Shown here: piece after piece, positions 48,021-57,506 of the stretch
How the letters are laid out: each line of letters begins with the position of its first letter
Position numbering within the stretch: the stretch's first letter is position 1
Source of the DNA: Yoonia vestfoldensis
GTDB taxonomy: Bacteria; Pseudomonadota; Alphaproteobacteria; Rhodobacterales; Rhodobacteraceae
Length of the DNA: 64,000 bases
NCBI RefSeq assembly: GCF_002158905.1
Contig: NZ_CP021431.1
Location: 3,488,001 to 3,552,000, forward strand
Direction: 5' to 3'
The notes under the pieces: model-generated
What the model saw: the letters and a program-made list of their open reading frames with translations, nothing else
Databases searched by the model: none
Told to the model about the DNA's origin: nothing
Program-made: the position numbers and the translations under genes

Positions 48021-48628
48021 TGCGCAGGTTCACGGGCGATCATCTGCTGGTGGCGACCCATAACAGGGGCAAGCTGGAAGAGATTGCCGATCTTCTGGCA
48101 CCTTACGGCGTCAAGATCAGTGCCAACGCGGATCATGGCCTGCCCGAACCAGAAGAAACCGAGACGACATTCGTCGGCAATGCGCGGATCAAGGCGCATG
48201 CCGCAGCACAGGCAACCGGCCTGCCCGCCCTGTCCGATGACAGCGGGATCACGATTGACGGGTTGGGCGGCGCGCCGGGGGTCTATACGGCAGATTGGGC
48301 CGAAACACCGCAGGGGCGCGATTTTATCATGGCGATGGAACGGTCCTGGGCGGAACTGGAGGCCGCAAACGCCCCCTATCCGCGCCTGGCGCAGTTTCGC
48401 TGCACATTGGTGCTGGCCTGGCCCGACGGGCATGATGAAGTGTTCGAAGGCGTGATGCCGGGCCAGATCGTCTGGCCGATGCGCGGCGATCAGGGACATG
48501 GCTATGACCCGATCTTTCAACCAGATGGCTATGACCAGACTTTTGGGGAAATGGACCGCTGGGAAAAGAACAAGATCAGCCACCGGGCTGATGCTTTCCG
48601 CAAGCTGATCGCGGGCTGTTTTGGCTGA
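48020..48628 (+). CDS. rdgB: Non-canonical purine NTP pyrophosphatase (RdgB/HAM1)
   Basis: A 202-residue house-cleaning enzyme that hydrolyses ITP, dITP and XTP. Family marks are the N-terminal VATHNRGKLEEI, LSDDSGITIDGLGGAPGVYTA with catalytic Asp residues, GYDPIFQPDGYDQTFGEM and the C-terminal SHRADAF. ATG 48020 shares a base with the rph stop; the open frame upstream lies inside rph. It overlaps hemW by eight bases. Confidence 0.96.
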   Translation: MRRFTGDHLLVATHNRGKLEEIADLLAPYGVKISANADHGLPEPEETETTFVGNARIKAHAAAQATGLPALSDDSGITIDGLGGAPGVYTADWAETPQGRDFIMAMERSWAELEAANAPYPRLAQFRCTLVLAWPDGHDEVFEGVMPGQIVWPMRGDQGHGYDPIFQPDGYDQTFGEMDRWEKNKISHRADAFRKLIAGCFG

Positions 48629-49769
48629 GGATTGGGAATGCGGCGGCTTTGGCCTTTATATCCATTGGCCCTTCTGCCAGGCCAAATGCCCCTATTGCGA
48701 TTTCAATTCACATGTCGTGGCACAGATCGACCACAGGGCATGGGAGGCTGCTTATCTTAGCGAAATCAGCCGGTTAGGTGCTGAGACCGAAGGCCGTGTG
48801 CTGCGGTCGGTGTTCTTTGGCGGCGGCACGCCCAGCATGATGGACCCCGCCCTTGTCGATGCGGTGCTGACGCGGGTGCGCGCGACATGGCCGATGGCCA
48901 ATGATATTGAAATCACGCTGGAAGCGAACCCGACATCGGTCGAGGCGGACAGGTTCGCGGGCTATCGTGCGGCGGGTGTGAATCGCGTTTCTATGGGGAT
49001 TCAGGCGCTGAATGATCCCGACCTCAAGGCGCTGGGGCGGCTGCATGGGCGCGACGAGGCGCTGCGCGCCTTCGAGATCGCACGGGGGGTTTTTGAGCGG
49101 GTGAGTTTTGATCTGATCTATGCGCGACAAGGCCAGACCCTGGCCGCCTGGGAGGCGGAATTGCGCGAGGCGCTAAGCCTCGCCGTGGATCACCTGTCGC
49201 TTTACCAGCTGGCAATCGAGGACGGGACCGCCTTTGGTGACCGCTATGCAGCGGGCAAGCTGCGGGGACTGCCCGATGACGATGCGGCAGCAGATATGTA
49301 TGCGCTGACGCAAGAGATTTGCGCGGCACATGGTTTTGCAGGCTATGAGGTGTCAAACCATGCGCGACCGGGCTGCGAGAGCATCCATAACCAGATCTAT
49401 TGGCGCTATGGCGATTATGCCGGGATCGGGCCGGGGGCGCATGGGCGGCTGACGCTGGACCGCCGCCGCTATGCGACCGAGGCCGGGCTGGCGCCGCTGG
49501 GCTGGCTGGCGCAGGTCCGCAAGACCGGCAATGGCGATCTGTCGCGCAGCCTGCTGGACGAGGCAGCGCAGGCGACAGAACGGCTGTTGATGGGGATGCG
49601 GTTGACCGAAGGCGTGTTGCTGGAACGGCTGGATATGGCGGCTTTATCAAGCAAGATCAAAGATTTAGCTGATATGGGCATGGTCGAGATAGCCGAGGAT
49701 CGGCTGCGCGCGACGGCCGCCGGCCGGCCTGTTCTGAATGCTGTCCTGCGGACCTTGCTGGCGGATTAA
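48621..49769 (+). CDS. hemW: Radical SAM haem chaperone HemW
   Basis: A 382-residue radical SAM protein related to coproporphyrinogen III dehydrogenase. The cluster motif is CQAKCPYC (Cys19, Cys23, Cys26), which lacks the extra Cys of true HemN and fits HemW. FFGGGTPSMMD and FDLIYARQGQT are conserved. The start is TTG 48621 inside the end of rdgB, as no ATG is available near the conserved N-terminus. It converges with parB, overlapping by four bases. Confidence 0.93.
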   Translation: MAEDWECGGFGLYIHWPFCQAKCPYCDFNSHVVAQIDHRAWEAAYLSEISRLGAETEGRVLRSVFFGGGTPSMMDPALVDAVLTRVRATWPMANDIEITLEANPTSVEADRFAGYRAAGVNRVSMGIQALNDPDLKALGRLHGRDEALRAFEIARGVFERVSFDLIYARQGQTLAAWEAELREALSLAVDHLSLYQLAIEDGTAFGDRYAAGKLRGLPDDDAAADMYALTQEICAAHGFAGYEVSNHARPGCESIHNQIYWRYGDYAGIGPGAHGRLTLDRRRYATEAGLAPLGWLAQVRKTGNGDLSRSLLDEAAQATERLLMGMRLTEGVLLERLDMAALSSKIKDLADMGMVEIAEDRLRATAAGRPVLNAVLRTLLAD

Positions 49770-50653
49770 TTCCCCGCCAGCGCGCGCAGCAGATCATCAA
49801 GCTGATCCAAGGATTTATAGCTGATCGAGATCTTGCCGCCTTCATCGCCCGCCTTGTGATCGATCGTGACCTTCATGCGCAGGGTCGCAGAAAGCTCATT
49901 TTCGATCTGGATCGTATCGGGATCCTTGGGGACCGGCGCGCCGGGAACGGAACGGCGTTTAAGCGCGGGGCCTTTTTTGGCGAGGTTTTCAGCCTCTCGG
50001 ACAGAGAGTTTGCGCTGAATATATTCGCGCGCGAGCGTCACGGCCTGAGGATGGCCGACAAGCGTGCGGGCATGGCCAGCGGTCAGCGCGCCAGAGACAA
50101 GATAGCCCTGCACCTCTTCTGGCAGTGACAACAGCCTGAGAAGATTGGCGATATGGCTACGGCTTTTGCCCAGGGCCGTGGCCATCTGGTCCTGGGTATG
50201 GCCGAATTTATCCATCAATTGGCGATAGCTGGCCGCCTCGTCCACAGCGTTAAGATCGGCGCGCTGGATGTTTTCGATAATCGCGACTTCGAGGACTTCG
50301 GTATCGGAATAATCGCGCACCAGCACCGGAATCTCGTGCAATTTGGCGATCTGTGCGGCGCGCCAGCGCCGTTCGCCCGCGACAATTTCATAGCTGTCGG
50401 GGTCCTGCGGGGACCGGCGCACGATCAGCGGCTGGATGATCCCCTTTTCAGCGATAGAGGCCGCCAATTCGCGCAAGGCATCCTCGGCAAATGTACGGCG
50501 GGGCTGGTCGGGATTGGGGCGGATACGTTCCACCGGGACAATCAAATCGGGGCGCGGCGTGCCGGTCTGCGACGTTTCGGGCTGGCCGACATCGGACATC
50601 AACGCCGACAGGCCCCTGCCCAGACCACGCGGGTTTTTCGTGCTGCGTGCCAT
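49766..50653 (-). CDS. parB: Chromosome partitioning protein ParB
   Basis: ParB binds parS sites near the origin and spreads as a CTP-dependent clamp. The 295-residue protein starts RGLGRGLSALMSD and carries the CTPase region with GERRWRAAQIAKL and ENIQRADLNAVDEA. The central helix-turn-helix is at GKSRSHIANLLRLL, and the C-terminal dimer domain follows. It is four bases after parA. Two perfect parS sites lie within 4 kb in rsmG and mnmG. Confidence 0.97.
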   Translation of the reverse strand: MARSTKNPRGLGRGLSALMSDVGQPETSQTGTPRPDLIVPVERIRPNPDQPRRTFAEDALRELAASIAEKGIIQPLIVRRSPQDPDSYEIVAGERRWRAAQIAKLHEIPVLVRDYSDTEVLEVAIIENIQRADLNAVDEAASYRQLMDKFGHTQDQMATALGKSRSHIANLLRLLSLPEEVQGYLVSGALTAGHARTLVGHPQAVTLAREYIQRKLSVREAENLAKKGPALKRRSVPGAPVPKDPDTIQIENELSATLRMKVTIDHKAGDEGGKISISYKSLDQLDDLLRALAGN

Positions 50654-50657
50654 GATG

Positions 50658-51455
50658 CTAAGCCTTTTGCTTTTTTGATTTCTTTATGATTTCGCGGGCC
50701 AATGCGCGATAGGCGATACTGCCCTTGGAGGCCGGGTCATAGGTCAGCACCGGCATGGCGAAAGAGGGCGCCTCGCTGAGGCGGACATTGCGGGGAATGA
50801 CGGTCTTGAACACCATGTCACCCATGTTTTCGCGCGCATCCTGTTCGACCTGCAGCGACAGGTTGTTGCGGCTGTCATACATCGTCAGCACGATGCCTTC
50901 GATCCGCAGATCGGGATTGGCGGATTGCCGGACGTCACGCACCGTCAGGATCAGTTGCGACAGCCCTTCGAGCGCGAAAAATTCGCTTTGCAGTGGGACA
51001 AGAATGGATTGCGCCGCCACCATCGCATTGACCGTCAATATATTGAGAGAGGGTGGGCAGTCGATCAAGATATAGTCGTATCCGGCAACATGTTCCAGAA
51101 CATCGCGCAGCAGGAAACTGCGTTTCTTGTTATCGAGAAGCTCCATATCAGCCGAGCTGAGGTCGGTTGTCGCCGGGATAATCATCAAGCCGGACACATT
51201 GGTGGGCTGTGCCGCCTCTGACACGGTCGAATCGCCGGACAAAAGGTCATAGGTCGTGATATCACGCTGATCCGCAGCGACGCCAAGCCCGGTAGAGGCA
51301 TTGCCCTGCGGATCAAGATCAATCAACAGGACCCGCTTTTTCAGTTCTGCAAGGGCGGCGCCGAGGTTGATGGTCGTCGTTGTCTTGCCAACCCCGCCCT
51401 TCTGATTGGCGATCGCAATGATTTTGGGACCAACTTTCGCGGTATCAAGCGGCAC
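50658..51455 (-). CDS. parA: Chromosome partitioning ATPase ParA
   Basis: A Soj-type Walker ATPase of 265 residues that moves ParB-parS complexes. The deviant Walker A is KGGVGKTTT (19-27), with IDLDPQGNASTGLG and ILIDCPPSLNILTVNAM as further motifs. The start is GTG 51455, which overlaps the rsmG stop by 11 bases. It is transcribed with rsmG and parB away from the predicted origin. Confidence 0.97.
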   Translation of the reverse strand: MPLDTAKVGPKIIAIANQKGGVGKTTTTINLGAALAELKKRVLLIDLDPQGNASTGLGVAADQRDITTYDLLSGDSTVSEAAQPTNVSGLMIIPATTDLSSADMELLDNKKRSFLLRDVLEHVAGYDYILIDCPPSLNILTVNAMVAAQSILVPLQSEFFALEGLSQLILTVRDVRQSANPDLRIEGIVLTMYDSRNNLSLQVEQDARENMGDMVFKTVIPRNVRLSEAPSFAMPVLTYDPASKGSIAYRALAREIIKKSKKQKA

Positions 51456-52059
51456 GGGATATCCTTTGAATCAGGAGAATGCGTGCATCAGGATCAGTCA
51501 AACTGGGCTGTTCTTCAAGCGCAAAGCGCCAGTTCTGTTGCGCTTCGTCAATTTCTGCGCGCACCTGCCGGCCTTTGTGCAAAATCGCGACCCCGGCGGG
51601 CTGCATATGGTAGGAAACAAGCGGTAAGAGAACCGACATACTGCCCAAAGCACGGGCTGAAACGACATCGGCGTTACTTGGCGGGACATCCTCGATCCGG
51701 TCAGCAAAGACGCGCGCAGCCAGCCCCAGCTGCCGTATGGCGGTGCGCAGAAAGGCAACTTTGCGCTGGTCGCTTTCAATCAGGGTGAATTGCGCATCCG
51801 GATGCTGCGCCTTGCCCAGGATCGCGGCAACGATACCCGGAAAGCCGCCACCGCTGCCAATATCCAGCCAGAGGCGAAAATCATCGGGCGCATAACGATA
51901 GATCTGGACGGAATCAACGATATGACGGTCCCAGATCAAAGCCTCGGAACTGGCGCTGATCAGGTTGATCTTGGGCGTCCATTTCAGAACCAGCGCCGCA
52001 AAGGCCTGCAAATCCACCATTGTTTCACGTGAAACATCCACCCCGCCGATCGTCACCAT
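51445..52059 (-). CDS. rsmG: 16S rRNA m7G527 methyltransferase RsmG (GidB)
   Basis: A 204-residue methyltransferase acting on G527 of 16S rRNA. The SAM site is WLDIGSGGGFPGIVAAI, preceded by NLISASSEALIWDRHIVDS. The N-terminal codons for DVSRET are formed by a perfect parS site at 52021-52036. It starts four bases after the mnmG stop. Confidence 0.96.
   Translation of the reverse strand: MVTIGGVDVSRETMVDLQAFAALVLKWTPKINLISASSEALIWDRHIVDSVQIYRYAPDDFRLWLDIGSGGGFPGIVAAILGKAQHPDAQFTLIESDQRKVAFLRTAIRQLGLAARVFADRIEDVPPSNADVVSARALGSMSVLLPLVSYHMQPAGVAILHKGRQVRAEIDEAQQNWRFALEEQPSLTDPDARILLIQRISRAA
52021..52036. promoter_or_regulatory. parS site (in rsmG)
   Basis: TGTTTCACGTGAAACA is a perfect 16-bp palindrome identical to the canonical bacterial parS. 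It lies inside the 5' coding part of rsmG and should load ParB. Confidence 0.93.
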
Positions 52060-52063
52060 GTCG

Positions 52064-53944
52064 TCAGGATCCAGTCGCTGCCAGCGCGCGACGCTTGATC
52101 GCCGCGACCAGCAACATCAGCGCCGCAGGTGTCATACCTTCGATCCGGCCCGCCTGCGCGATGGATGTCGGGCGGGTTTTCTGCAATTTCATCGCCAATT
52201 CCGTCGAGAGCCCGCGCACATCCGCATAATCGAGATCATCGGGAATCGCCTGCGCCTCGTCCCGTTCCAATGCCGAAACGTCCTTTTCCTGGCGCAGAAT
52301 GTAATGCGCATAAAGCGCGTCTTTCTTGACCTGGTCCTGAATATCCGGCGCGATATCTGTTGTTTCTGGCTCGATAGCGGTCAATTGGGCGAATCCGAAA
52401 TCTGCCAGGGCCAGCGCCTCTAACGCGGTTTTGCGTGGGCCATCGGCGTTCAGCTGCACACCTGCCGCCGCAATATCCCGTGCCGATAGGCTGATCGCCC
52501 CCAGCCGCGTTTTGGCATCGGCAATCTGGTCCATCTTGGCGCTGAATGCCGCCCACCGCGTGTCATCAACGCACCCGATGGCCCGGCCACGCGCGGTCAG
52601 GCGTTGGTCCGCATTATCAGCGCGCAAGGATAACCGGAATTCCGCCCGCGAGGTGAACATCCGGTAAGGCTCTGACACGCCGCGGGTGATCAGATCATCG
52701 ACCATCACGCCGATGTAAGATTCCCGGCGGCTGAACAGAATAGCATCTTTTTCAAGCGCGACCGTAGCGGCATTCAAACCAGCGACCAGGCCTTGTGCGG
52801 CTGCTTCTTCATAACCTGTCGTGCCGTTGATCTGGCCAGCAAGATATAGCCCCGGCACATCGCGCAATTCCAGCGTCGGGCGCAGGGCGCGTGGATCAAC
52901 ATAATCATATTCGATGGCATATCCCGGTTGCAGGATCACCGCATCTTCCAGCCCATGGATCGAGCGCACATAATCCCGCTGCACATCTTCGGGCAGCGAT
53001 GTCGATATCCCGTTGGGATAGATCGTGTGATCATTCAGGCCCTCGGGTTCGAGGAAAATCTGATGCGAACCCTTATCGGCAAAGCGCACAACCTTATCTT
53101 CAATCGATGGGCAATAGCGCGGCCCTACCCCGTCGATATGGCCGCCATACATCGCAGACCGCCCTAGATTGGCACGGATGATGTCATGCGTGTTTTCATT
53201 CGTATGGGTGATCCCGCAATTAACCTGCTGGGCAACGACCCCTGTCGATAGAAAGGAAAACAACACCGGATCATCGTCAGATGGCTGGCTTTCCAGCGCG
53301 TCCCAGCGAATCGTCCGGCCATCCAGGCGTGGCGGCGTCCCAGTTTTCAGCCGGCCCATCGGTAAACCGAACCCGTCCAGCCGTTCGGCCATGCGCACGG
53401 ATGGATCATCCCCCATGCGTCCACCGGGCCGAGAGATATCGCCGATATGAATCACGCCGCGTAGAAAAGTACCCGTCGTCAGAATGACTGATCGCGCCGT
53501 CAGGACCTGCCCATCGCGCAGATGGATACCGGCCACCCGGCCATCCTGCATCACAAGATCAGTGGCCTCGCCTTCCAGGATCGCCAGGTTTTGCTGGGCA
53601 GAGAGCATCGCCTGCATCGTGTCGCGGTAAATGGCCCGGTCGGTCTGCGCGCGCGGGCCTTGGACGGCTGGTCCTTTCTTGCGGTTCAGCAAACGAAACT
53701 GGATCCCCGCCCGATCAGCGACATGACCCATGACGCCACCCATTGCATCAATCTCGCGGACCAGATGACCCTTGCCCAATCCGCCAATCGCCGGGTTGCA
53801 GGACATCACTCCGATTGACCGATGCGTCAAGGTCACCAGCGCGGTGCGTGCACCCATTCTTGCAGCGGCATGCGCGGCCTCGCTGCCAGCATGGCCACCA
53901 CCGATGACGATGACGTCATAATCGTGATGTTTCACGTGAAACAC
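52064..53944 (-). CDS. mnmG: tRNA uridine-5-carboxymethylaminomethyl modification enzyme MnmG (GidA)
   Basis: MnmG, with MnmE, modifies the wobble uridine of several tRNAs. The 626-residue flavoprotein has the FAD motif [20 protein letters not shown] (11-30), [20 protein letters not shown] and RPGGRMGDD. Its first codons, MFHVKH, are encoded by a parS palindrome, which fixes the extra N-terminal residues. It lies three bases after mnmE. Confidence 0.97.
   Translation of the reverse strand: MFHVKHHDYDVIVIGGGHAGSEAAHAAARMGARTALVTLTHRSIGVMSCNPAIGGLGKGHLVREIDAMGGVMGHVADRAGIQFRLLNRKKGPAVQGPRAQTDRAIYRDTMQAMLSAQQNLAILEGEATDLVMQDGRVAGIHLRDGQVLTARSVILTTGTFLRGVIHIGDISRPGGRMGDDPSVRMAERLDGFGLPMGRLKTGTPPRLDGRTIRWDALESQPSDDDPVLFSFLSTGVVAQQVNCGITHTNENTHDIIRANLGRSAMYGGHIDGVGPRYCPSIEDKVVRFADKGSHQIFLEPEGLNDHTIYPNGISTSLPEDVQRDYVRSIHGLEDAVILQPGYAIEYDYVDPRALRPTLELRDVPGLYLAGQINGTTGYEEAAAQGLVAGLNAATVALEKDAILFSRRESYIGVMVDDLITRGVSEPYRMFTSRAEFRLSLRADNADQRLTARGRAIGCVDDTRWAAFSAKMDQIADAKTRLGAISLSARDIAAAGVQLNADGPRKTALEALALADFGFAQLTAIEPETTDIAPDIQDQVKKDALYAHYILRQEKDVSALERDEAQAIPDDLDYADVRGLSTELAMKLQKTRPTSIAQAGRIEGMTPAALMLLVAAIKRRALAATGS
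53928..53943. promoter_or_regulatory. parS site (at the mnmG start codons)
   Basis: A second perfect TGTTTCACGTGAAACA covers the start codon and next codons of mnmG (M-F-H-V-K-H). ParB bound here would sit directly over the translation start region of the gene, about 3.6 kb from the predicted origin. Confidence 0.93.
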
Positions 53945-53947
53945 TCC

Positions 53948-55228
53948 TCATTTGCCGATGCAAAAGCTGGAAAAGATCTCGTCCAGCACCTGTTCTACAT
54001 CAACCCGGCCGACAAGGCTATCCACCGCGCGGATCGACGTCCGCAAATCCTCGGCGATCAGATCCAGCATGCCGTGACCAGCATCCAGCCCCGCCCCCGC
54101 CTCATCCAGCGAGGTCACCGCCCGCAACAAGGCCAGCCGGTGCCGTTCGCGCATGGCCAGCCCTACAGATGCGACGCGCCTGCCCAGTTCATCCGCAATC
54201 AGCGCGACCAAGGCATCCACGCCCGCACCGGACAGCCCGGACACAGCAAGCCCGTCACCCGTCTTGATATCGGCCTTGGCCTGCACATAGATATCCCCCG
54301 CCGCCAAATCATGCGCCGGCACGGGGCCATCGAGCAGCATGTGAACCCGCAGATCCGCCTGTTCCGCACGGGCACGGGCACGCGCGACGCCCAGGCTTTC
54401 GACAATATCATCCGTGTCCCGCAGACCGGCCGTGTCCAGCAATGTCACAGGCAGGCCGTCAAGATCCAGACGCACCTCGATCACGTCACGGGTGGTCCCG
54501 GCGATCTCTGAGGTGATGGCCACATCACGCTGCGCCAGCCGGTTCAGCAAGGTCGACTTGCCCACATTCGGCGCGCCAATGATGGCCACCTCGAACCCAT
54601 CGCGCAACCGTTCGGCCATGCGCACGCCAGCAGCCTCGCGGGCCATCTCGCGGCGCACGCCCTGCAACAGGTCGCGCACTTCGGGGACAACATCAACTGG
54701 CACATCCTCGTCGACGAAATCAATCGTCGCCTCTAGCAAGGCCGCCGCCCGGATCAACCGCTTGCGCCAGCTATCCGCAATCGCACCCAAAGCACCCGAA
54801 AAGACGCGCAATGCCTGTTTGCGCTGGCTTTCCGTCTCGGCATCAATCAGATCGGCCAGACCTTCGACCTGCGCCAGATCCAGCCGCCCATTGGCCAGCG
54901 CACGGCGGGTGAATTCCCCCGCTTCGGCCGGTCGCAACGCCGGATCATCGCCCAGATGGCGCAGCACGGCGGCCACAACCGCCGGGCTGCCATGCAGATG
55001 CAGCTCGATCACATCTTCGCCGGTAAAGCTCTTGCCGGAACCAAAGCGCAGCACCAGCGCCTCGTCAAAAAGCGCGCCCTTGCCATCGCGCAAAGCCCGC
55101 AGGCCGCGCATCTCTGGCACCGTATCCATCATCCGGGCAGCCGCGACAAAAGCCGCAGGCCCGGACAAGCGAATAACGGCAACACCCGCCCGTCCCTGGG
55201 CGGTGGCAAGTGCGAAAATCGTATCCAT
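53948..55228 (-). CDS. mnmE: tRNA modification GTPase MnmE (TrmE)
   Basis: A 426-residue partner of MnmG. The N-terminal folate-binding domain has [20 protein letters not shown]. The G domain has G1 [12 protein letters not shown] and G3 [10 protein letters not shown], and the protein ends with the family's catalytic C-terminal motif FCIGK. It starts 30 bases after the rho stop. Confidence 0.97.
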   Translation of the reverse strand: MDTIFALATAQGRAGVAVIRLSGPAAFVAAARMMDTVPEMRGLRALRDGKGALFDEALVLRFGSGKSFTGEDVIELHLHGSPAVVAAVLRHLGDDPALRPAEAGEFTRRALANGRLDLAQVEGLADLIDAETESQRKQALRVFSGALGAIADSWRKRLIRAAALLEATIDFVDEDVPVDVVPEVRDLLQGVRREMAREAAGVRMAERLRDGFEVAIIGAPNVGKSTLLNRLAQRDVAITSEIAGTTRDVIEVRLDLDGLPVTLLDTAGLRDTDDIVESLGVARARARAEQADLRVHMLLDGPVPAHDLAAGDIYVQAKADIKTGDGLAVSGLSGAGVDALVALIADELGRRVASVGLAMRERHRLALLRAVTSLDEAGAGLDAGHGMLDLIAEDLRTSIRAVDSLVGRVDVEQVLDEIFSSFCIGK

Positions 55229-55236
55229 ATCTTTAT

Positions 55237-55258
55237 CTTATTGTATTAAAACAATAAG
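55237..55258. other. AT-rich palindrome between rho and mnmE
   Basis: CTTATTGT (55237-55244) and ACAATAAG (55251-55258) form an eight-base stem with a six-base loop right behind the rho stop codon. It could be a weak processing or pausing hairpin; it lacks the GC stem and T-run of a strong terminator. Confidence 0.35.
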
Positions 55259-56530
55259 TTAAGTGTTCATCGAGTCAAAGAAGTCGGAATTCGTCTTGGT
55301 CTGCTTCAACTTCCCGATCAGGAATTCAATCGCATCGGTGGTCCCCATCGGATTCAGGATCCGGCGCAGCACATAGGTCTTGGCCAGATCCGCCTTTTCG
55401 ACCAGCAATTCCTCTTTGCGGGTGCCGGATTTCAGAATATCCATCGCCGGGAAGACGCGCTTGTCGGCGACCTTGCGGTCCAGCACGATCTCGCTATTGC
55501 CCGTGCCTTTGAATTCCTCGAAAATCACCTCATCCATCCGGCTGCCTGTATCAATCAGCGCAGTGGCGATGATAGTCAGCGAACCCCCTTCCTCGATGTT
55601 GCGCGCCGCGCCAAAGAACCGCTTTGGCCGCTGCAGGGCATTGGCATCAACACCGCCGGTCAGCACCTTGCCAGATGATGGAACGGTCGTGTTAAAGGCC
55701 CGGCCCAGTCGCGTGATCGAATCCAGCAAGATCACGACATCGCGCTTATGCTCCACCAAGCGCTTGGCTTTCTCGATCACCATCTCGGCAACAGCAACAT
55801 GGCGCGTGGCAGGCTCGTCAAAGGTCGATGATACAACCTCGCCTTTCACCGACCGCTGCATATCGGTCACTTCTTCTGGGCGTTCGTCGATCAGCAGGAC
55901 AATCAGGTAGCATTCCGGATGGTTCTTCTCGATCGAATTGGCGATATTTTGCAACAATACCGTTTTACCCGTGCGCGGTGGCGCCACGATCAATGACCGC
56001 TGGCCTTTGCCGATCGGGGCCACCAGGTCAATAATCCGTGCGGACCGGTCTTTAACGGTCGGATCAGCGATCTCCATCGTCAGCCGTTCTTCGGGGTAAA
56101 GCGGTGTCAGATTGTCAAAGGCAACCTTGTGGCGCGCCCGTTCCGGATCTTCAAAATTGATCCGTTCAACCGAGGTCAGCGCGAAATAGCGTTCATTATC
56201 GTTGGGTTCCTTCATCACGCCTTCGACCGTGTCACCCGTGCGCAAAGAATATTGCCGGATCATGTCAGGCGAGACATAGATATCATCCGGACCAGGCAGG
56301 TAATTCGCCTCTGGCGACCGCAGGAAACCGAAACCGTCCTGCAACACCTCCAGCACACCATCGCCGCCGATCACCCATTCATCATCCGCGCGTTCCTTGA
56401 GGATCGCGAACATCATATCGCCCTTGCGCATCGTCGACGCGTTCTCGATCTCCAGCTCTTCTGCCATCGACAAAAGGTCTTTGGGGCTTTGTGCTTTCAA
56501 ATCGGCAAGGTTCAAGCGGTCTTGTTGCAT
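55259..56530 (-). CDS. rho: Transcription termination factor Rho
   Basis: Rho is the hexameric RNA helicase for factor-dependent termination. The 423-residue protein starts at ATG 56530, since homologues begin close to LADLKAQSP. The RNA-binding cold-shock-like domain includes [20 protein letters not shown]. The ATPase has Walker [23 protein letters not shown] and [11 protein letters not shown]. The upstream leader carries a good promoter at 56611-56639. Confidence 0.98.
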   Translation of the reverse strand: MQQDRLNLADLKAQSPKDLLSMAEELEIENASTMRKGDMMFAILKERADDEWVIGGDGVLEVLQDGFGFLRSPEANYLPGPDDIYVSPDMIRQYSLRTGDTVEGVMKEPNDNERYFALTSVERINFEDPERARHKVAFDNLTPLYPEERLTMEIADPTVKDRSARIIDLVAPIGKGQRSLIVAPPRTGKTVLLQNIANSIEKNHPECYLIVLLIDERPEEVTDMQRSVKGEVVSSTFDEPATRHVAVAEMVIEKAKRLVEHKRDVVILLDSITRLGRAFNTTVPSSGKVLTGGVDANALQRPKRFFGAARNIEEGGSLTIIATALIDTGSRMDEVIFEEFKGTGNSEIVLDRKVADKRVFPAMDILKSGTRKEELLVEKADLAKTYVLRRILNPMGTTDAIEFLIGKLKQTKTNSDFFDSMNT

Positions 56531-56610
56531 AGGAAGATCCTGTGCCAGCGATATCACCGGCGATGAAGGGACAGATGGGGAAATCAATGACCCGGACGGA
56601 TCACGCCTGT

Positions 56611-56639
56611 CTGATAAGCGCGGATGCGGACCGAGTCAA
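56611..56639 (-). promoter_or_regulatory. Predicted rho promoter
   Basis: TTGACT (56639-56634) and TATCAG (56616-56611) are 17 bases apart on the minus strand. Transcription would start near 56604, giving a leader of about 74 nt. It lies just beyond the hemJ stop codon, so rho can be transcribed apart from hemJ. Confidence 0.55.
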
Positions 56640-56646
56640 CGTGCCT

Positions 56647-57096
56647 TCAGAATGGCCGCACAATCACAGCCAGGACGATCACCACCATCAAAACCGTGGG
56701 CACCTCGTTGAACAGCCGATAGGCCCGCCCCGACCGCGTGTTCTGGCCCGCTGCAAATTCCTTGCGCCGCTTTGCCATCCATCCATGCGCAGCCGTCATC
56801 GCCAGCACAGCGCCTATCTTGATCCAGGACCAGGCCGCACCCCAATCAAAGACACCCATGGACAACAGCACCAAACCCGCCAGCCAGGCCACGATCATCG
56901 CAGGGTTCATGATCAGCCGCAGCAGCTTGGCTTCCATGATTTGAAAGGTCTGATCCAGCTCTGACCCGACAGCTGCGCGTTCCGCATGATAGACAAACAG
57001 ACGCGGCAGATAGAACAACCCTGCCATCCAGGCGATCACCGCCATGATATGCAAAGCCTTGATCCAGGGATAAAGCAGGAAGATCAGATCAGGCAT
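56647..57096 (-). CDS. hemJ: Protoporphyrinogen oxidase HemJ
   Basis: A 149-residue membrane protein that oxidises protoporphyrinogen IX in bacteria lacking HemG and HemY. It has four hydrophobic segments and conserved WIKALHIMAVIAWMAGLFYLP, where the His is probably a haem ligand, plus FNEVPTVLMV at the end. First minus-strand gene left of the predicted origin, upstream of rho. Confidence 0.93.
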   Translation of the reverse strand: MPDLIFLLYPWIKALHIMAVIAWMAGLFYLPRLFVYHAERAAVGSELDQTFQIMEAKLLRLIMNPAMIVAWLAGLVLLSMGVFDWGAAWSWIKIGAVLAMTAAHGWMAKRRKEFAAGQNTRSGRAYRLFNEVPTVLMVVIVLAVIVRPF

Positions 57097-57505
57097 CGCG
57101 CACTCGCTTTGGTTAGGTCAGCCATCTTTAATAAATATATAGATAGAAAGAAAAGATGATGTTGATTTTAGGTCATCATTTTCCTGTGGCTACTTTTTCC
57201 ATCCGCAGACTTATCAACAAGGCCTGTCGCGGAAAGGGAAACGGGAAAGAGACTGAAATTTCTAGCAAAGATAATAAATATCAATGCCTTAAGTAAAGTA
57301 AAATGCCAGTTATTTCACGCGGTATCGGTCTTGACAGAACCCAATGATCCGATTCTTCCACAGCCTTGATTTATCCTTTCCCACCGTGGAAAAAGCTGGC
57401 GGTCGTGGCGAACAAGTCTAGGTTTCTGCACAGCCCGGCGGTAACAGGGTTTTCAAGCTCAGTTTCCCGCCGCATTGCAACGGTGTTTTCCATCGGGTTA
57501 TCCAC
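57097..57505. other. Predicted chromosomal replication origin (oriC) region
   Basis: A 409-base gap in an otherwise dense region, flanked by divergent genes. It has AT-rich stretches (about 57127-57190 and 57263-57305) and one perfect DnaA box at 57498-57506. A one-mismatch box TTATCAACA lies at 57211-57219, with two-mismatch boxes TCTTCCACA at 57354-57362 and on the other strand near 57185 and 57386. The hemJ-rho and maf-aroE-coaE-dnaQ-secB sets are known neighbours of alphaproteobacterial origins, and parAB with parS lies close by. Function is inferred. Confidence 0.7.
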
Positions 57506-57506
57506 A
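57498..57506 (+). promoter_or_regulatory. Perfect DnaA box overlapping the maf start codon
   Basis: TTATCCACA matches the DnaA consensus exactly. Its last base is the A of the maf ATG, so bound DnaA would cover the maf translation start and probably affect its transcription. Confidence 0.75.

Noticed and set aside
55237-55258. Rho-gene terminator
   Set aside because: The stem is AT-only and short with no T-run, so it is recorded as a palindrome rather than a terminator.
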